NCBI GenBank assembly: GCA_035468985.1
Contig: DATISF010000069.1
Coordinates: 1-64,000 of the forward strand
Reading direction: 5' to 3'
DNA from: DASVHS01 sp035468985
GTDB lineage: Bacteria > Acidobacteriota > Thermoanaerobaculia > Gp7-AA8
DNA length: 64,000 nt
A program made the position numbers and the translations under genes. This document shows, piece by piece, positions 25,869-35,409 of this stretch. Position 1 is the first letter of the stretch. Each line of letters starts with the position of its first letter. The notes beneath the pieces were generated by a model. It ran no database searches. It worked only from the letters and a program-made list of their open reading frames with translations, and was not told the DNA's origin.

Positions 25869-28800
25869 ATGCTTTGTGAGCTCCACCCTCGGGGAGACCT
25901 CGAGGACATCATTGAAGTCATGAGCGACGGCGTAGTTGCCGTCGATGAACAGGGACGTATTCTCTTCTGTAACCGGGCGTTGACAGAATTGCTCGGCTGG
26001 TCGGAACGAGATCTTGCGGGGAAGGCCTTCCAGCAATACTTCGGCGTTCTGCCGGAGGGGAAGGGTCACACGGTTGCGCCGGCCAGACGCAAGAACGGCA
26101 CGCGAACACGCATCACGGTCACGCGGTTCGGCCGCCGCCTCTTTCTGATTCGCGACCTCGAGACGGACAGCTACTCCGGAGCCTGGTGGCAGCTCCTCTC
26201 CGACGCGGTGGCCACGAAATCCGGCGCGGAGTTCTACTCCTCACTGGTTCAGGAGTTGACGCGCATTCTGCCCGTCGATGCGGCGCTCGTTGCCGACACG
26301 GCGGCGGGACGTCCCGGACACGCACAAACGCTCGCGTTCAGCATGGACGGCAGACTGCTCGATTCAACGAGCTATCCGTTGGCCGGCGGGCCGTGCGATG
26401 GCGTGGCCCGCGGTGAGTTCTGCTGGTACGAAACGGGCGTGGCAACGCTGTTTCCGCACGCTGAGCTGCTGACGGCCGAACGGATCGAGAGCTACGCCGG
26501 CGCGCCGCTCATCGACGCCACAGGATCGACGATCGGCCTTCTGGCGGTGATGAGCCGGAGTCCGTTCCGGCGGAGCCGCTCCGTGGAATCCATTCTTCGG
26601 GTGATCGCGCAACGCGTCACGAGCGAACTGGAACGCCAGCACACGGAGCGGGCACTCCGCGAAAGCGAGGAGACCTACCGCGTCCTCACGGAATCCGCCA
26701 CGGACGGCATCGCCAGCGTCGATGAGGAAGGCACGATCATCTTCGCCAACACGGCCATGGCGCGAATCTTCGGCCGGGAAGTTGCGGAACTGCACGGGCT
26801 GAACCTGACCGCATTGATGCCGGAGAGGTCCCGGCAACGATGGGATCGATTCGAGAAGTGCCTGGCCGCATTGCAGCGGAGCGGCGAGTGGAAGACCGTG
26901 CGGGCGCTCGGCGCGAGAAACGACGGTCACGAAGTTCTCCTGGAGATCTCGCTCGGAAAATCGTCCGTGCAGGGGAAAACGCAATTCACCGGCATTCTGC
27001 GCGACATCACCGAGCGCAGCGAGCGCGAGGGGACGCTGCAGGCCAAAACCCAGCGGCTCGAGCTGATCAACGGCGTGCTCTCCGATCTCGACACGCGGCA
27101 GCCTGTCGAAGTCATCGTGGAACGCGTCGTTCGCCGGCTCAACATCGCCTTCCCGGAATATCGCGTTGCATTCGGAACGCTCGGAGCCACCGGCACGCTG
27201 ACGATGATCGCCTCGGCGGGCCCTGAGAACATGCCGCCCCTGCGCGGCGTGCAGGTCGATCTGTCGCATGTTCCCGACTACATGGATTTGCTGAGCCACG
27301 GCAACGTGGTCGTGGCCGAGGACACCACGAGCGACTCACGTCTGCGGGTCCTGACGCGCACGATGAATACCGGCCTGGCCCGCGCTGTGGTCGATGTCCC
27401 CGTCGACGACTCGGGCACACTCGCCGGCATTCTCTGTTTTGGTTCACCGTCGCCGCATCGCTGGACCACCGACGAGATCGAGACGCTGGAGGAGATCGCG
27501 AAGATCCTCTCGATGGCCATCCACGAATCGCGCATTGAGGCGGAACATCGCGCCGCCGCCGAGCAGGTGCGGCGGAACGAAGAGCGCTACCGCTCCCTCA
27601 TCGAGTCGGTCCACGCCATCGTCTGGCGCGGCATCGCCGGCGAATCGCGCATCACCTTCGTCAGCAAGGAGGCCGAGTCGATCCTCGGCTATCCGGTCGC
27701 GCAGTGGGTCAGCGATCCGATGTTCTGGCCGAATCACCTCCATCCGCATGACCGTGAGCGGGCCCTGTCGGTTTGCAGAACGAAGAAGGGCGCGCAGGGA
27801 TCGCACGAGCTCGAATACCGGATGATCGCCGCGGACGGCCGTACCGTCTGGCTCCGCGACATCGTCCACGTCGTACCCGACGGACAGGTGTTCGGCGTGA
27901 TGATCGACGTCTCCGAGCGCAAGAAGCAGGAAGAGCAGCAGGGAATCCTCGAGGACGCGATCCGCCGCGCGGCGGCCGAGTGGCGCATGACGTTCGATGC
28001 CGTCCAGACGCCGATCATCGTCACGGACAGCGATCGCAACGTGAGCCGGCTCAATCGTGCCGCGGCGGAGTTGACCGGAAGAAACTACGAGTTCATCGGC
28101 AGGCCGCTCGAATCCTTCGACGGGGAGCCGTGGACGACGGCGGCGCGGCTGACCAGAACGGTGATGCAGACCGGAACGCCCGCCTCTGCGGAAGCGCGCG
28201 ACGGCGGCGGACAGATCTGGGAGGTCAGCGCATCGCCATCGGCGCGGCCCGGCGAAAGCACCTCGCATGTCATCGTGGTGATGTGGGACGTCACCGGCGT
28301 GGTCGACCTGCAGGCGTCGCTCCGGCGCAGCGAAGCCATGTCGGCGATGGGCTCTCTCGTGGCCGGCGTCGCGCACGAGGTCAGAAACCCGCTCTTCGGC
28401 ATCTCCGCGACCATCGATCTCTTCGAAGAGGCCACCGGATCCGAGTACGCCGAGTACGCGACCGTGCTGCGGCGCGAGCTGAATCGCCTGGCCCGGCTCA
28501 TGACCGATCTCCTCGATTACGGGCGGCCGCAGAGCCTGGAGATGACGCCGATCGATCTTCAGTCGCTGGTGGCCGAGGCGATCGGCGCCTGCCACGCCGA
28601 AACGCAGAAGGCTTCGGTGCGCATTGACGTCCACCATGCCGGCAGACTGTCCCAGATCCCGGCCGACGCGCAACGGTTGCGGCGCGTGTTCGTCAACCTG
28701 ATCGAGAACGCGGTGCAACACTCTCCCGCCGGCGGCGATGTCACGGTGCACCTGCGCGAAGAGGAGTGGGACGATCGCCGCTGGCTGCGCTGCGACGTTG

Positions 28801-28997
28801 CCGACCGCGGCCCGGGCTTCCGGTCCGAGGACATCTCGCGCGTCTTCGAGCCGTTCTTCACGCGTCGAAAAGGAGGCACCGGCCTCGGACTGTCGATCGT
28901 CCATCGCGTCGTCGAGGGACATGGTGGGCTCGTGGAAGCGTCAAATGGCCCTTCCGGAGGGGCAATCGTCAGCGTACGGTTGCCGGTCAAGGATTAG
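25869..28997 (+). CDS. Multi-PAS/GAF sensor histidine kinase
   Basis: A 1042-residue soluble kinase without membrane segments. Order: PAS (1-100, starting DIIEVMSDGVVAVDEQGR), GAF (about 120-255), PAS (265-390), GAF (405-560), PAS/PAC (575-690), PAS (700-810), HisKA with GVAHEVRNPLFG near 840, and HATPase with N-box NLIENAVQHSP, DRGPGF and GTGLGLSIV. It probably senses cytoplasmic signals and phosphorylates the adjacent NtrC-type regulator, whose gene starts 7 bp later. It is the first gene of the chemosensory cluster and is divergent from the dienelactone hydrolase. Confidence 0.9.
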   Translation: MLCELHPRGDLEDIIEVMSDGVVAVDEQGRILFCNRALTELLGWSERDLAGKAFQQYFGVLPEGKGHTVAPARRKNGTRTRITVTRFGRRLFLIRDLETDSYSGAWWQLLSDAVATKSGAEFYSSLVQELTRILPVDAALVADTAAGRPGHAQTLAFSMDGRLLDSTSYPLAGGPCDGVARGEFCWYETGVATLFPHAELLTAERIESYAGAPLIDATGSTIGLLAVMSRSPFRRSRSVESILRVIAQRVTSELERQHTERALRESEETYRVLTESATDGIASVDEEGTIIFANTAMARIFGREVAELHGLNLTALMPERSRQRWDRFEKCLAALQRSGEWKTVRALGARNDGHEVLLEISLGKSSVQGKTQFTGILRDITERSEREGTLQAKTQRLELINGVLSDLDTRQPVEVIVERVVRRLNIAFPEYRVAFGTLGATGTLTMIASAGPENMPPLRGVQVDLSHVPDYMDLLSHGNVVVAEDTTSDSRLRVLTRTMNTGLARAVVDVPVDDSGTLAGILCFGSPSPHRWTTDEIETLEEIAKILSMAIHESRIEAEHRAAAEQVRRNEERYRSLIESVHAIVWRGIAGESRITFVSKEAESILGYPVAQWVSDPMFWPNHLHPHDRERALSVCRTKKGAQGSHELEYRMIAADGRTVWLRDIVHVVPDGQVFGVMIDVSERKKQEEQQGILEDAIRRAAAEWRMTFDAVQTPIIVTDSDRNVSRLNRAAAELTGRNYEFIGRPLESFDGEPWTTAARLTRTVMQTGTPASAEARDGGGQIWEVSASPSARPGESTSHVIVVMWDVTGVVDLQASLRRSEAMSAMGSLVAGVAHEVRNPLFGISATIDLFEEATGSEYAEYATVLRRELNRLARLMTDLLDYGRPQSLEMTPIDLQSLVAEAIGACHAETQKASVRIDVHHAGRLSQIPADAQRLRRVFVNLIENAVQHSPAGGDVTVHLREEEWDDRRWLRCDVADRGPGFRSEDISRVFEPFFTRRKGGTGLGLSIVHRVVEGHGGLVEASNGPSGGAIVSVRLPVKD

Positions 28998-29004
28998 CAC
29001 GGTC

Positions 29005-30357
29005 GTGGAAGACATCAAACGGAAGGTGCTCATCATCGAGGATGAAGACGCCGCACGCGTCAGCATGCGCGGATATCTCCGGCTGCGCGGCTTCGATGTC
29101 CAAGAGAGCGAGACCATCGAGGAGAGTCTGGCCCTGTTCAACGAGCATCATCCCGACCTCGTGCTCGTCGATTACCTGCTGCCCGACGGCAACGCCCTCG
29201 ACTTCCTGTCGCGCCTGCGGGCGATCGACGACAGCGTTCCGGTGCTCATCCTCACCGGCCACGGGACGATCGACCTCGCCGTCCGCGCCATCAAGGAAGG
29301 GGCCGAGCAGTTCCTGACCAAGCCCGTCGAGCTGCCGGCGCTTCTGGTCATCATCGAACGGGCGCTCGAAAACCGGCGGAACCGGATGCGCCAAGCCGCG
29401 GCGCGGCACATCAACCGTGCTCCTTCGCTCGAGTTGTTCATGGGCAGTGATTCGGTCCTCGCCAGGATCTCGGAAGACGCGGAACGCATGCTGGTCAGCA
29501 ACCGTCCGATTCTGATCACGGGCGAGACCGGGACGGGAAAGACGCTCCTCGCGTCGTGGCTGCATTCGCGCGGGCCGCGTCACGAGGAAGCATTCGTCGA
29601 CTTGAACTGCGCGGGGTTGTCGCGCGAGTTTCTCGACACCGAGCTGTTCGGACACGAGAAGGGTGCGTTCACCGGTGCAGTCGCCCAGAAGAAGGGCCTG
29701 CTGGAGATCGCTCATCGCGGAACGCTCTTTCTCGACGAGATCGGCGACGTCGATCCGCAGGTTCAACCGAAGCTCCTGAAGGTCCTCGAGGAGAAGAAAT
29801 ACCGCCGGATGGGCGACGTCCGCGACCGCTTCGTCGACATCCAGCTGATCGCCGCCACGCATCGCGATCTTGCCGAGCACGTCCGCCAGTCAACGTTCCG
29901 CTCCGATCTCTATTTCCGGATCAACACGCTGCCAATCCACATCCCGCCCCTGCGCGAGAGACCCGACGACATCGTGACGCTCGCACGGCATCTGCTGAGC
30001 ATCTTCGCCACCGAGCTCGGTCGATCGTTCGAGATGACCGGCAGCGCCGAACGCGCCCTGGTGAATTACAGCTGGCCCGGCAACATCCGCGAATTGCGGA
30101 ACGTGCTCGAACGCGCCGCGCTGCTCAACCAGTCGGGCGTCATCAGCGCCCGCGAGCTGCGTTTCGAGCAGGTCCGCACGCCGTCCATGACGGACAGTGC
30201 GGACATGACTCTCGAGGAGCTCGAGAAGATGCACATCATGCGAGTGATCCGCGAATCGAACGGCAAAGTCGATTCCGCGTCGCAGAGGCTGGGCATTCCC
30301 AGGAGTACCCTCTATCAGAAGCTGAAGGTGTACGGGATCCAGACCGAACGAAGCTGA
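29005..30357 (+). CDS. NtrC-type sigma-54-dependent response regulator
   Basis: 450 residues: an N-terminal receiver (residues 5-120, phospho-acceptor Asp in LVLVDYLLPDG, conserved Lys in LTKPV), an AAA+ sigma-54 activation domain (145-385) with Walker A GETGTGKT, the GAFTGA loop contacting sigma-54, and Walker B GTLFLDEIG, then a Fis-type HTH ending RLGIPRSTLYQKLKVYGI. The GTG start follows the kinase by 7 bp. It activates sigma-54 promoters after phosphorylation, most simply by the upstream kinase. Target promoters were not identified by eye. Confidence 0.92.
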   Translation: MEDIKRKVLIIEDEDAARVSMRGYLRLRGFDVQESETIEESLALFNEHHPDLVLVDYLLPDGNALDFLSRLRAIDDSVPVLILTGHGTIDLAVRAIKEGAEQFLTKPVELPALLVIIERALENRRNRMRQAAARHINRAPSLELFMGSDSVLARISEDAERMLVSNRPILITGETGTGKTLLASWLHSRGPRHEEAFVDLNCAGLSREFLDTELFGHEKGAFTGAVAQKKGLLEIAHRGTLFLDEIGDVDPQVQPKLLKVLEEKKYRRMGDVRDRFVDIQLIAATHRDLAEHVRQSTFRSDLYFRINTLPIHIPPLRERPDDIVTLARHLLSIFATELGRSFEMTGSAERALVNYSWPGNIRELRNVLERAALLNQSGVISARELRFEQVRTPSMTDSADMTLEELEKMHIMRVIRESNGKVDSASQRLGIPRSTLYQKLKVYGIQTERS

Positions 30358-30370
30358 AGGCTTGATCGTG

Positions 30371-30730
30371 ATGAGAATGGCGATCGTCGATGACGAGATC
30401 TCGATCCGCTTCTCGCTGAAGAAATTCTTCGAGTTGCGCTCGTTCACCGTCGACACCGCGGCCAGCACGGCCGAAGCACGGAAACTCCTCAGCGACGGAA
30501 TCTACGATGTGGTGATCCTCGACATCCGCCTCGTCCCCGATACCGAGGTCGATGGCCTCGATCTCGTCGGCTGCGTCCGCGCGCATTCGCCGGGAGCCCG
30601 GATCATCGTCCTCAGCGGATACCTCTCGCCGCAGACCATCCGGCGCGCGAGGAGCCTTCGCGCCGATCTCATTCTCAGCAAGCCGCAGCCGCTGAATGAG
30701 CTCGAGACGGCAATCCGCGCGATCCTCTGA
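30371..30730 (+). CDS. Single-domain response regulator
   Basis: A 119-residue receiver domain only. It shows an acidic pocket (IVDDE), phospho-acceptor Asp in DVVILDIRL, a Ser/Thr switch in IIVLSGY and the conserved Lys in LSKPQP. It has no output domain, so it acts as a phosphate shuttle or sink or by protein binding. Several in-frame starts exist (30362, 30368, 30371, 30377); the ATG at 30371 is used. It follows the NtrC gene by 13 bp. Confidence 0.85.
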   Translation: MRMAIVDDEISIRFSLKKFFELRSFTVDTAASTAEARKLLSDGIYDVVILDIRLVPDTEVDGLDLVGCVRAHSPGARIIVLSGYLSPQTIRRARSLRADLILSKPQPLNELETAIRAIL

Positions 30731-30884
30731 CGTTCTCATCCAGAATCCAGAATCGCGATCCGGCTGCTGTAATCCGACGCCCATCGGCCCTCCGTCGAAT
30801 TTCTAACATTCTGATAACAAACCAGTTACAGAAGCAGCCGAGCTCGGCCGTCCGTGGCGCCGCGCTTGCGATGACCCTCCGTCG
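30731..30884. promoter_or_regulatory. Intergenic region with inverted repeat inside the signalling cluster
   Basis: This 154-bp gap is by far the longest within the 25.9-42.2 kb cluster and probably holds a second promoter. It contains the inverted pair GGCTGCT (30762) / AGCAGCC (30833) flanking an AT-rich stretch, and an 11-bp direct repeat CCCTCCGTCGA at about 30789 and 30875. No -24/-12 element of the GG-N10-GC type was confidently seen. Confidence 0.4.
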
Positions 30885-31256
30885 ATGGAACGAATCCTCA
30901 TCGTGGACGACGAAGAGGCGCCGTTGTTCGCGATGGCGCAATATTTCACCCAGCTCGGATTGAGCGTCGACTGCGCGCGCGAATTCGAAGAAGCCGAGGC
31001 GCTGCTGGCGCACACCTGCTACTCCGCCGTCATCGTCGATCTCCGCTTGTCGGAGCTTCACGGCTCGGAAGGCCTGGAGATCGTGCGCTTCATTCGCACT
31101 CGCTGCGACTCGACGCGCGCGATTCTCCTGACCGCATACGCCTCACCAGCGGTCGAGCAGGCGGCCAGGCGCGCCGGCGCCGATCGCCTGCTGCAGAAGC
31201 CGATGCCGCTGCAGGAGCTCGCGGCCACGCTCGCGGAGTTGTGGAGAGAGGCATGA
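30885..31256 (+). CDS. Single-domain response regulator
   Basis: A 123-residue receiver domain. The start MERILIVDDEEA is followed by the phospho-acceptor Asp in AVIVDLRLSELHGSEGL, the Thr switch in ILLTAYAS and a Lys in LLQKPMP. It overlaps the EAL-domain gene by 4 bp (ATGA), which suggests that the two proteins interact and the receiver may control the EAL enzyme. Confidence 0.85.
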   Translation: MERILIVDDEEAPLFAMAQYFTQLGLSVDCAREFEEAEALLAHTCYSAVIVDLRLSELHGSEGLEIVRFIRTRCDSTRAILLTAYASPAVEQAARRAGADRLLQKPMPLQELAATLAELWREA

Positions 31257-32056
31257 GCGACCGGACGCGACTCGACGAAGTTCTCGCGCCGGGCGGCGTC
31301 CGCGTCGTCTTTCAGCCGATCTTCGAGGTCATCGGCGACGGGGTTCGTGTTCACTCGCTGGAGTGTCTGTCGCGCGGGCCGAAGGGAACGAGCATGGAGC
31401 GCGCCGATGTGCTCTTCGACTATGTCCGACTCAAACGCGAGGAGAGCGCCGTCGACCGTCTGTGCATCGATGTGGCGCTGCGAGAAGCGTCGAATCTGCC
31501 GGCCTCGACGCGTTTGAACATCAACGTGCACGCCTCGACCCTCGGCCGCGATCCCGGATTCGTCCGCTTCATGCGCTCCGCGGCAGAGCGCAACGCCATT
31601 GCCATGGATCGCGTGGTCGTGGAGATCATCGAACACTCCCCTGCCTGGGACGGCCGCAGTTTTCAGGCCGCGCTCGAGGCTCTTCGTGATGCCGGCGTGG
31701 CCATCGCTCTCGACGACGTCGGCATCGGCCACTCGAACTACCGGATGATCCTCGATTGCCGGCCCGAGTACCTGAAGATCGATCGCTATCTGATCTCCGG
31801 CATTGCTCAGGACCGCGCGCGGCAGGCCGTGATCGAGTCGATCATCACCCTGGCCCGCAAGCTCGGCGCGCGCGCGGTCGCCGAAGGCGTCGAGCACGTC
31901 GAGGACTATTTCGCACTGCGAGCCGTCGGCGTGCACCTGGTCCAGGGCTTTCTGTTTTCCGGCCCGCTCACCGTCCAATCACTGACGAAACGCGACCTGT
32001 TCGAAATCCGTCCGGTCGCTTCCTGCAGCATGGCGAACACCGCTTCGCAGAACTGA
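31253..32056 (+). CDS. EAL-domain protein (c-di-GMP phosphodiesterase candidate)
   Basis: A 267-residue EAL domain alone. The signature EAL reads ECLSRG near residue 43. Metal and catalytic positions otherwise appear kept: Asn in LNINVHA, Glu in VVEIIEHS, tandem Asp in ALDDVGIGHS, Lys in LKIDR, Glu in AEGVEH and VQGFLFSGP at the end. It may hydrolyse c-di-GMP to pGpG, or serve as a receptor if activity is weak. It links this chemosensory cluster to c-di-GMP signalling. Confidence 0.85.
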   Translation: MSDRTRLDEVLAPGGVRVVFQPIFEVIGDGVRVHSLECLSRGPKGTSMERADVLFDYVRLKREESAVDRLCIDVALREASNLPASTRLNINVHASTLGRDPGFVRFMRSAAERNAIAMDRVVVEIIEHSPAWDGRSFQAALEALRDAGVAIALDDVGIGHSNYRMILDCRPEYLKIDRYLISGIAQDRARQAVIESIITLARKLGARAVAEGVEHVEDYFALRAVGVHLVQGFLFSGPLTVQSLTKRDLFEIRPVASCSMANTASQN

Positions 32057-32064
32057 GGAGATTG

Positions 32065-32442
32065 ATGGCACGCAAGAAGATCCTGCTCGTCGATGACTCA
32101 CCGACCATCCTGCTCATGGAAAAAATGATTCTCGCGCAGGGTGGTTACGAGCTCGTCGTGGCCGTCGATGGCGAAGACGGCCTGCTCAAGGCACGCGAGC
32201 ACAATCCAGACCTCATTCTCCTCGACGTGGTGATGCCCGGGAAGAACGGCCTCGAAGTGCTGCAGGCACTCCGTCAGGAAGAAGCGACGCGCTCCGTCCC
32301 CGTGATCATGGTCACCACGCGCTCCGAGGCCGACAAGATCGAGGCCGCGTACACGATCGGCTGCGCGGACTACGTCACCAAACCGATCAACGGACTCGAG
32401 CTCATCACGAAGGTCACCAACTGTATCGGCGCTTCGCGCTGA
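32065..32442 (+). CDS. CheY-like response regulator
   Basis: A 125-residue receiver. The start MARKKILLVDDSPTILLMEK is followed by phospho-acceptor Asp in LILLDVVMPGKNGLEV, Thr in VIMVTTRSE and Lys in YVTKPIN. Of the three stand-alone receivers in the cluster this is the most CheY/PilG-like and sits closest to cheA, so it is the best candidate for the CheA output. GAGGAG precedes the ATG. Confidence 0.85.
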   Translation: MARKKILLVDDSPTILLMEKMILAQGGYELVVAVDGEDGLLKAREHNPDLILLDVVMPGKNGLEVLQALRQEEATRSVPVIMVTTRSEADKIEAAYTIGCADYVTKPINGLELITKVTNCIGASR

Positions 32443-32447
32443 TTGCC

Positions 32448-33266
32448 ATGAATCACCATCTGGAGGACTCGCCGGCCATGGATTCACAAGAGACGGAGAA
32501 ACTGCGATCGCTCGCCGAGTCGCTCGAGCGTCAATGTTCAGTCCTGCAGAACGAAGTGGCGCGAGGCAGGGAGATGGCCGCGGACAACGAGGCCATGCGC
32601 TGGCTCGTCGAGTTTCTCAACAAGGAGAAGAAGCGGCTGATCGAGCAGCTCGCGGCCACCAGAAATGCGAACCAGCAGCTGCAGCGCGAGCGGGACGAGC
32701 TGCGCACCGAGATCGCCGGGATCACCGTGCAGAGCCGCGAGTTCACCGATCGCTACGTGACCGTCGAGCAGCAGAACACCAAGCTCGCGAATCTCTACGT
32801 GTCGATGGTCCGTCTTCACTCCTCGCTCGATCCCGCCGAGATCGTGGCCGCCATCCACGAGATCGTGATCAACCTGATCGGTTCCGAGGAGCTGGCGATC
32901 TTCGAGGTGGATGACTCCTCCCGGTCGCTGCGGTTGATCAGCAGTTTCGGCGTCGATGCCAACCGGCTGCGCACGGTGCGCATCGGCGAGGGTCCGGTCG
33001 GCCGTGCCGCGGAATCGGGACGGCTGCACGTCGTGCGCCACGAGACCTGGAGCGAGGCGATCGAGGCAAGCTTCAGCGCGTTCATCCCCCTTCGCGTGGC
33101 CGGATGGATGCGGGGCGCCGTCGTCGTGTTCGGATTGCTCCCGCAGAAAGGATCGCTCGACGTGGCGGACGTCGAGCTCTTCGATTTGATCTCCACGCAG
33201 GCCGGACGGGCGCTGTACTTCGCTTCCCTGCACATGGAGCGCGCGGGAGCAGAGGTTCGACGATGA
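32448..33266 (+). CDS. Coiled-coil GAF-domain protein
   Basis: 272 residues. A long charged coiled coil spans about residues 15-115 (LAESLERQCSVLQNEVARG through VTVEQQNTKLANLYV). A GAF domain follows at 120-265, with RIGEGPVGRAAESGR near residue 185. It is soluble and has no output domain. Similar coiled-coil-GAF proteins occur in alternative chemosensory operons and may scaffold or sense for the array. It overlaps cheD by 4 bp. Confidence 0.8.
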   Translation: MNHHLEDSPAMDSQETEKLRSLAESLERQCSVLQNEVARGREMAADNEAMRWLVEFLNKEKKRLIEQLAATRNANQQLQRERDELRTEIAGITVQSREFTDRYVTVEQQNTKLANLYVSMVRLHSSLDPAEIVAAIHEIVINLIGSEELAIFEVDDSSRSLRLISSFGVDANRLRTVRIGEGPVGRAAESGRLHVVRHETWSEAIEASFSAFIPLRVAGWMRGAVVVFGLLPQKGSLDVADVELFDLISTQAGRALYFASLHMERAGAEVRR

Positions 33267-33769
33267 CTCTGTATCCGCTGTCCGGTTTTCCTCCCTCACC
33301 GAATGGCAGGCCGACCGCGTTTCTTCAGGCCGGTCACATGATCGTCTCCGCGAAGCCGCTCGCGGTCACCACGATCCTCGGCTCCTGCGTTTCGGTCTGC
33401 CTGATCGATATCCGCGCGGGCATCGGCGGAATCAACCACTATCTCCTTCCCTACACCGCGCCGGACGGGGGTGCCGGCGCACGCTACGGCAACACGGCCA
33501 TCCGTCAACTCGTGGACGAAATGAGCGCGGCGGGCGCCTCGCGCGCGCGGCTCGTGGCCTCGGTGTTCGGCGGCGCCATGATGCTGAACACGCCGCCGGA
33601 CCGCACGCGCGCGCCGCTGGGAGAGCAGAACGCCGACCTTGCCGCGAGCCTCCTCCAGGAGCTGGGCATCGCCATCGAGCAGTTCGACGTCGGCGGCGAT
33701 CGCGGCCGAAAACTCATCTTCCACACCGACACCGGCTACGCCACCGCGAAGCCGATCTCATCATCGTGA
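33263..33769 (+). CDS. cheD: Chemoreceptor glutamine deamidase CheD
   Basis: A 168-residue CheD. Catalytic Cys lies in TTILGSCVSVCL near residue 45 and His in GGINHYLLP near residue 61, with the conserved FGGAMML later. It deamidates or demethylates receptor Gln residues and can interact with CheC or CheY in other bacteria. The ATG overlaps the GAF gene stop, and its own stop overlaps the cheA GTG. Confidence 0.92.
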   Translation: MTLYPLSGFPPSPNGRPTAFLQAGHMIVSAKPLAVTTILGSCVSVCLIDIRAGIGGINHYLLPYTAPDGGAGARYGNTAIRQLVDEMSAAGASRARLVASVFGGAMMLNTPPDRTRAPLGEQNADLAASLLQELGIAIEQFDVGGDRGRKLIFHTDTGYATAKPISSS

Positions 33770-35409
33770 CGGAACCGATTCTCAGCGATCAGGACTTCGC
33801 GGAGCTCGTCCGCGCATTTCACGGCGAATCGGAGGAGAACCTCGCCCGGATCGAGGAGGTTCTCGTCCAGCTGGAACAGGATCCACGCGACCGCGAGCTG
33901 CTCAACGACATCTTCCGCGCGGTCCACACGATCAAGGGCAGCGGCTCGTGCATCGGGTATCGGGCGCTCAGCGCGTTCGCTCACGGATTCGAAGAGCGGT
34001 TGCAGGCCCTGCGCAGCGGTGAGCTCGAAGTGTCGCCGGGCCTGATCACGGCGTTGTTGCGCGGCGTCGATGTGCTGCACGGGCTGGCAAAATCGCCGAC
34101 CGCGGTGACCGACGAGCTGTCGCCACAGCATTACGCGGTGCTGCAGCAGGTCGAGGAAGTCATGGGCGGCGCCACGACAACCGACACACCCCGCTTCGAT
34201 GGCGCCGCCACGCAGTTGCGGGCCCGCGATACGCGAGCCCTGCGGGTTTCCGCCGGGAAGCTCGACCGCATGGTCGATCTCATCGGCGAGATCGCCGTCG
34301 CGCGCGGCCACATCCGGCAGCTCGTCGAGGACGACTCCGATCGCGAGCGAATCCTCGACAGCGTCCGCGATCTCGACCGTCTCAGCGCCGAGCTGCAGGA
34401 GGCGGTCATGACTGTCCGCCTCGTTCCGATCGGCCCCGCCCTCCGCTTCATCCACCGCGTCGTGCGCGATCTCGCGGCCCGGGAAGGAAAGCTGGTCGAG
34501 GTGAGCGTCGAGGGCGAAGAGGTCGAGCTCGACATGAACCTCGTCGAGCACATCAGGGACCCGCTGACGCACATGGTGCGCAACGCCGTCGATCACGGAA
34601 TCGAAGATCCGCAGGCGCGCGCCGCCGCCGGAAAGCCCGCGACAGCGCACATCCGCATCTCGGTCGTGCGCGATGCGAGCGGCATCGTCGTGCGCGTCGC
34701 CGATGACGGCAAAGGCCTCGATGAATCGAAGATCGCCTCGCGCGCACAGAGCCTGGGAATGGTCACCGACCGTCTCACCCGTTCCGAGATTCAGTCGCTG
34801 ATCTTCGAACCGGGATTTTCGACCGCCGATGAAGTGAGCGACGTGTCCGGGCGCGGCGTGGGCATGGACATCGTCCGCCGCAATGTCGAGTCGGTCCGCG
34901 GATCGGTGTCCATCGAATCCGTCGCCGGCGCCGGGATGACGATCACGATCCGCCTTCCGCTGACGCTTGCGGTCATCGACGGCTTTGCGGTCGGCGCGGC
35001 GGACGAGACCTACATCATCCCGATCGACTCGGTGCTGGAGTGCGTCGACTCTCCGGCCGGCATCGATCGGGATTCGCTCTTCGGAATCATGGAACTGCGC
35101 GGAGCGGCGCTGCCGTGGGTGCGTCTGCGGCGGCTGTTCGGCATCGACAACATCGCCTCAGCACGCGAGAGCGTCGTCATCGTCCAGAACGAGCGTGGTC
35201 GCGCCGGTCTGATCGTCGACAGGCTCTACGGCAGTCAGCAGACGGTCATGAAGCCGCTCAGCCGCTTTCTGTGTCACGTTCCGGGCATCGCCGGGTCGTC
35301 GATTCTTGGCAGCGGACGCGTGGCGCTGATCGTCGACGTCTCCGAGCTTCTGCGTCTCGTCTCCACGCATTCCCAATCCACGGAATTTGAAAGGAGTCTG
35401 GCTTCATGA
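33766..35409 (+). CDS. cheA: Chemotaxis histidine kinase CheA, lacking a P2 domain
   Basis: 547 residues. The P1 HPt domain carries the phospho-His at residue 54 in AVHTIKGSGSCIG. A short linker (about 110-155) replaces the usual CheY-binding P2. The P3 dimerisation helices follow (160-225), then the P4 kinase (230-410) with HMVRNAVDHGIE, VADDGKGLD and GRGVGMDIV, and the P5 CheW-like domain (415-535). Absence of P2 is known for some short CheAs. The GTG start overlaps cheD and the stop overlaps the porin gene. Confidence 0.92.
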   Translation: MTEPILSDQDFAELVRAFHGESEENLARIEEVLVQLEQDPRDRELLNDIFRAVHTIKGSGSCIGYRALSAFAHGFEERLQALRSGELEVSPGLITALLRGVDVLHGLAKSPTAVTDELSPQHYAVLQQVEEVMGGATTTDTPRFDGAATQLRARDTRALRVSAGKLDRMVDLIGEIAVARGHIRQLVEDDSDRERILDSVRDLDRLSAELQEAVMTVRLVPIGPALRFIHRVVRDLAAREGKLVEVSVEGEEVELDMNLVEHIRDPLTHMVRNAVDHGIEDPQARAAAGKPATAHIRISVVRDASGIVVRVADDGKGLDESKIASRAQSLGMVTDRLTRSEIQSLIFEPGFSTADEVSDVSGRGVGMDIVRRNVESVRGSVSIESVAGAGMTITIRLPLTLAVIDGFAVGAADETYIIPIDSVLECVDSPAGIDRDSLFGIMELRGAALPWVRLRRLFGIDNIASARESVVIVQNERGRAGLIVDRLYGSQQTVMKPLSRFLCHVPGIAGSSILGSGRVALIVDVSELLRLVSTHSQSTEFERSLAS

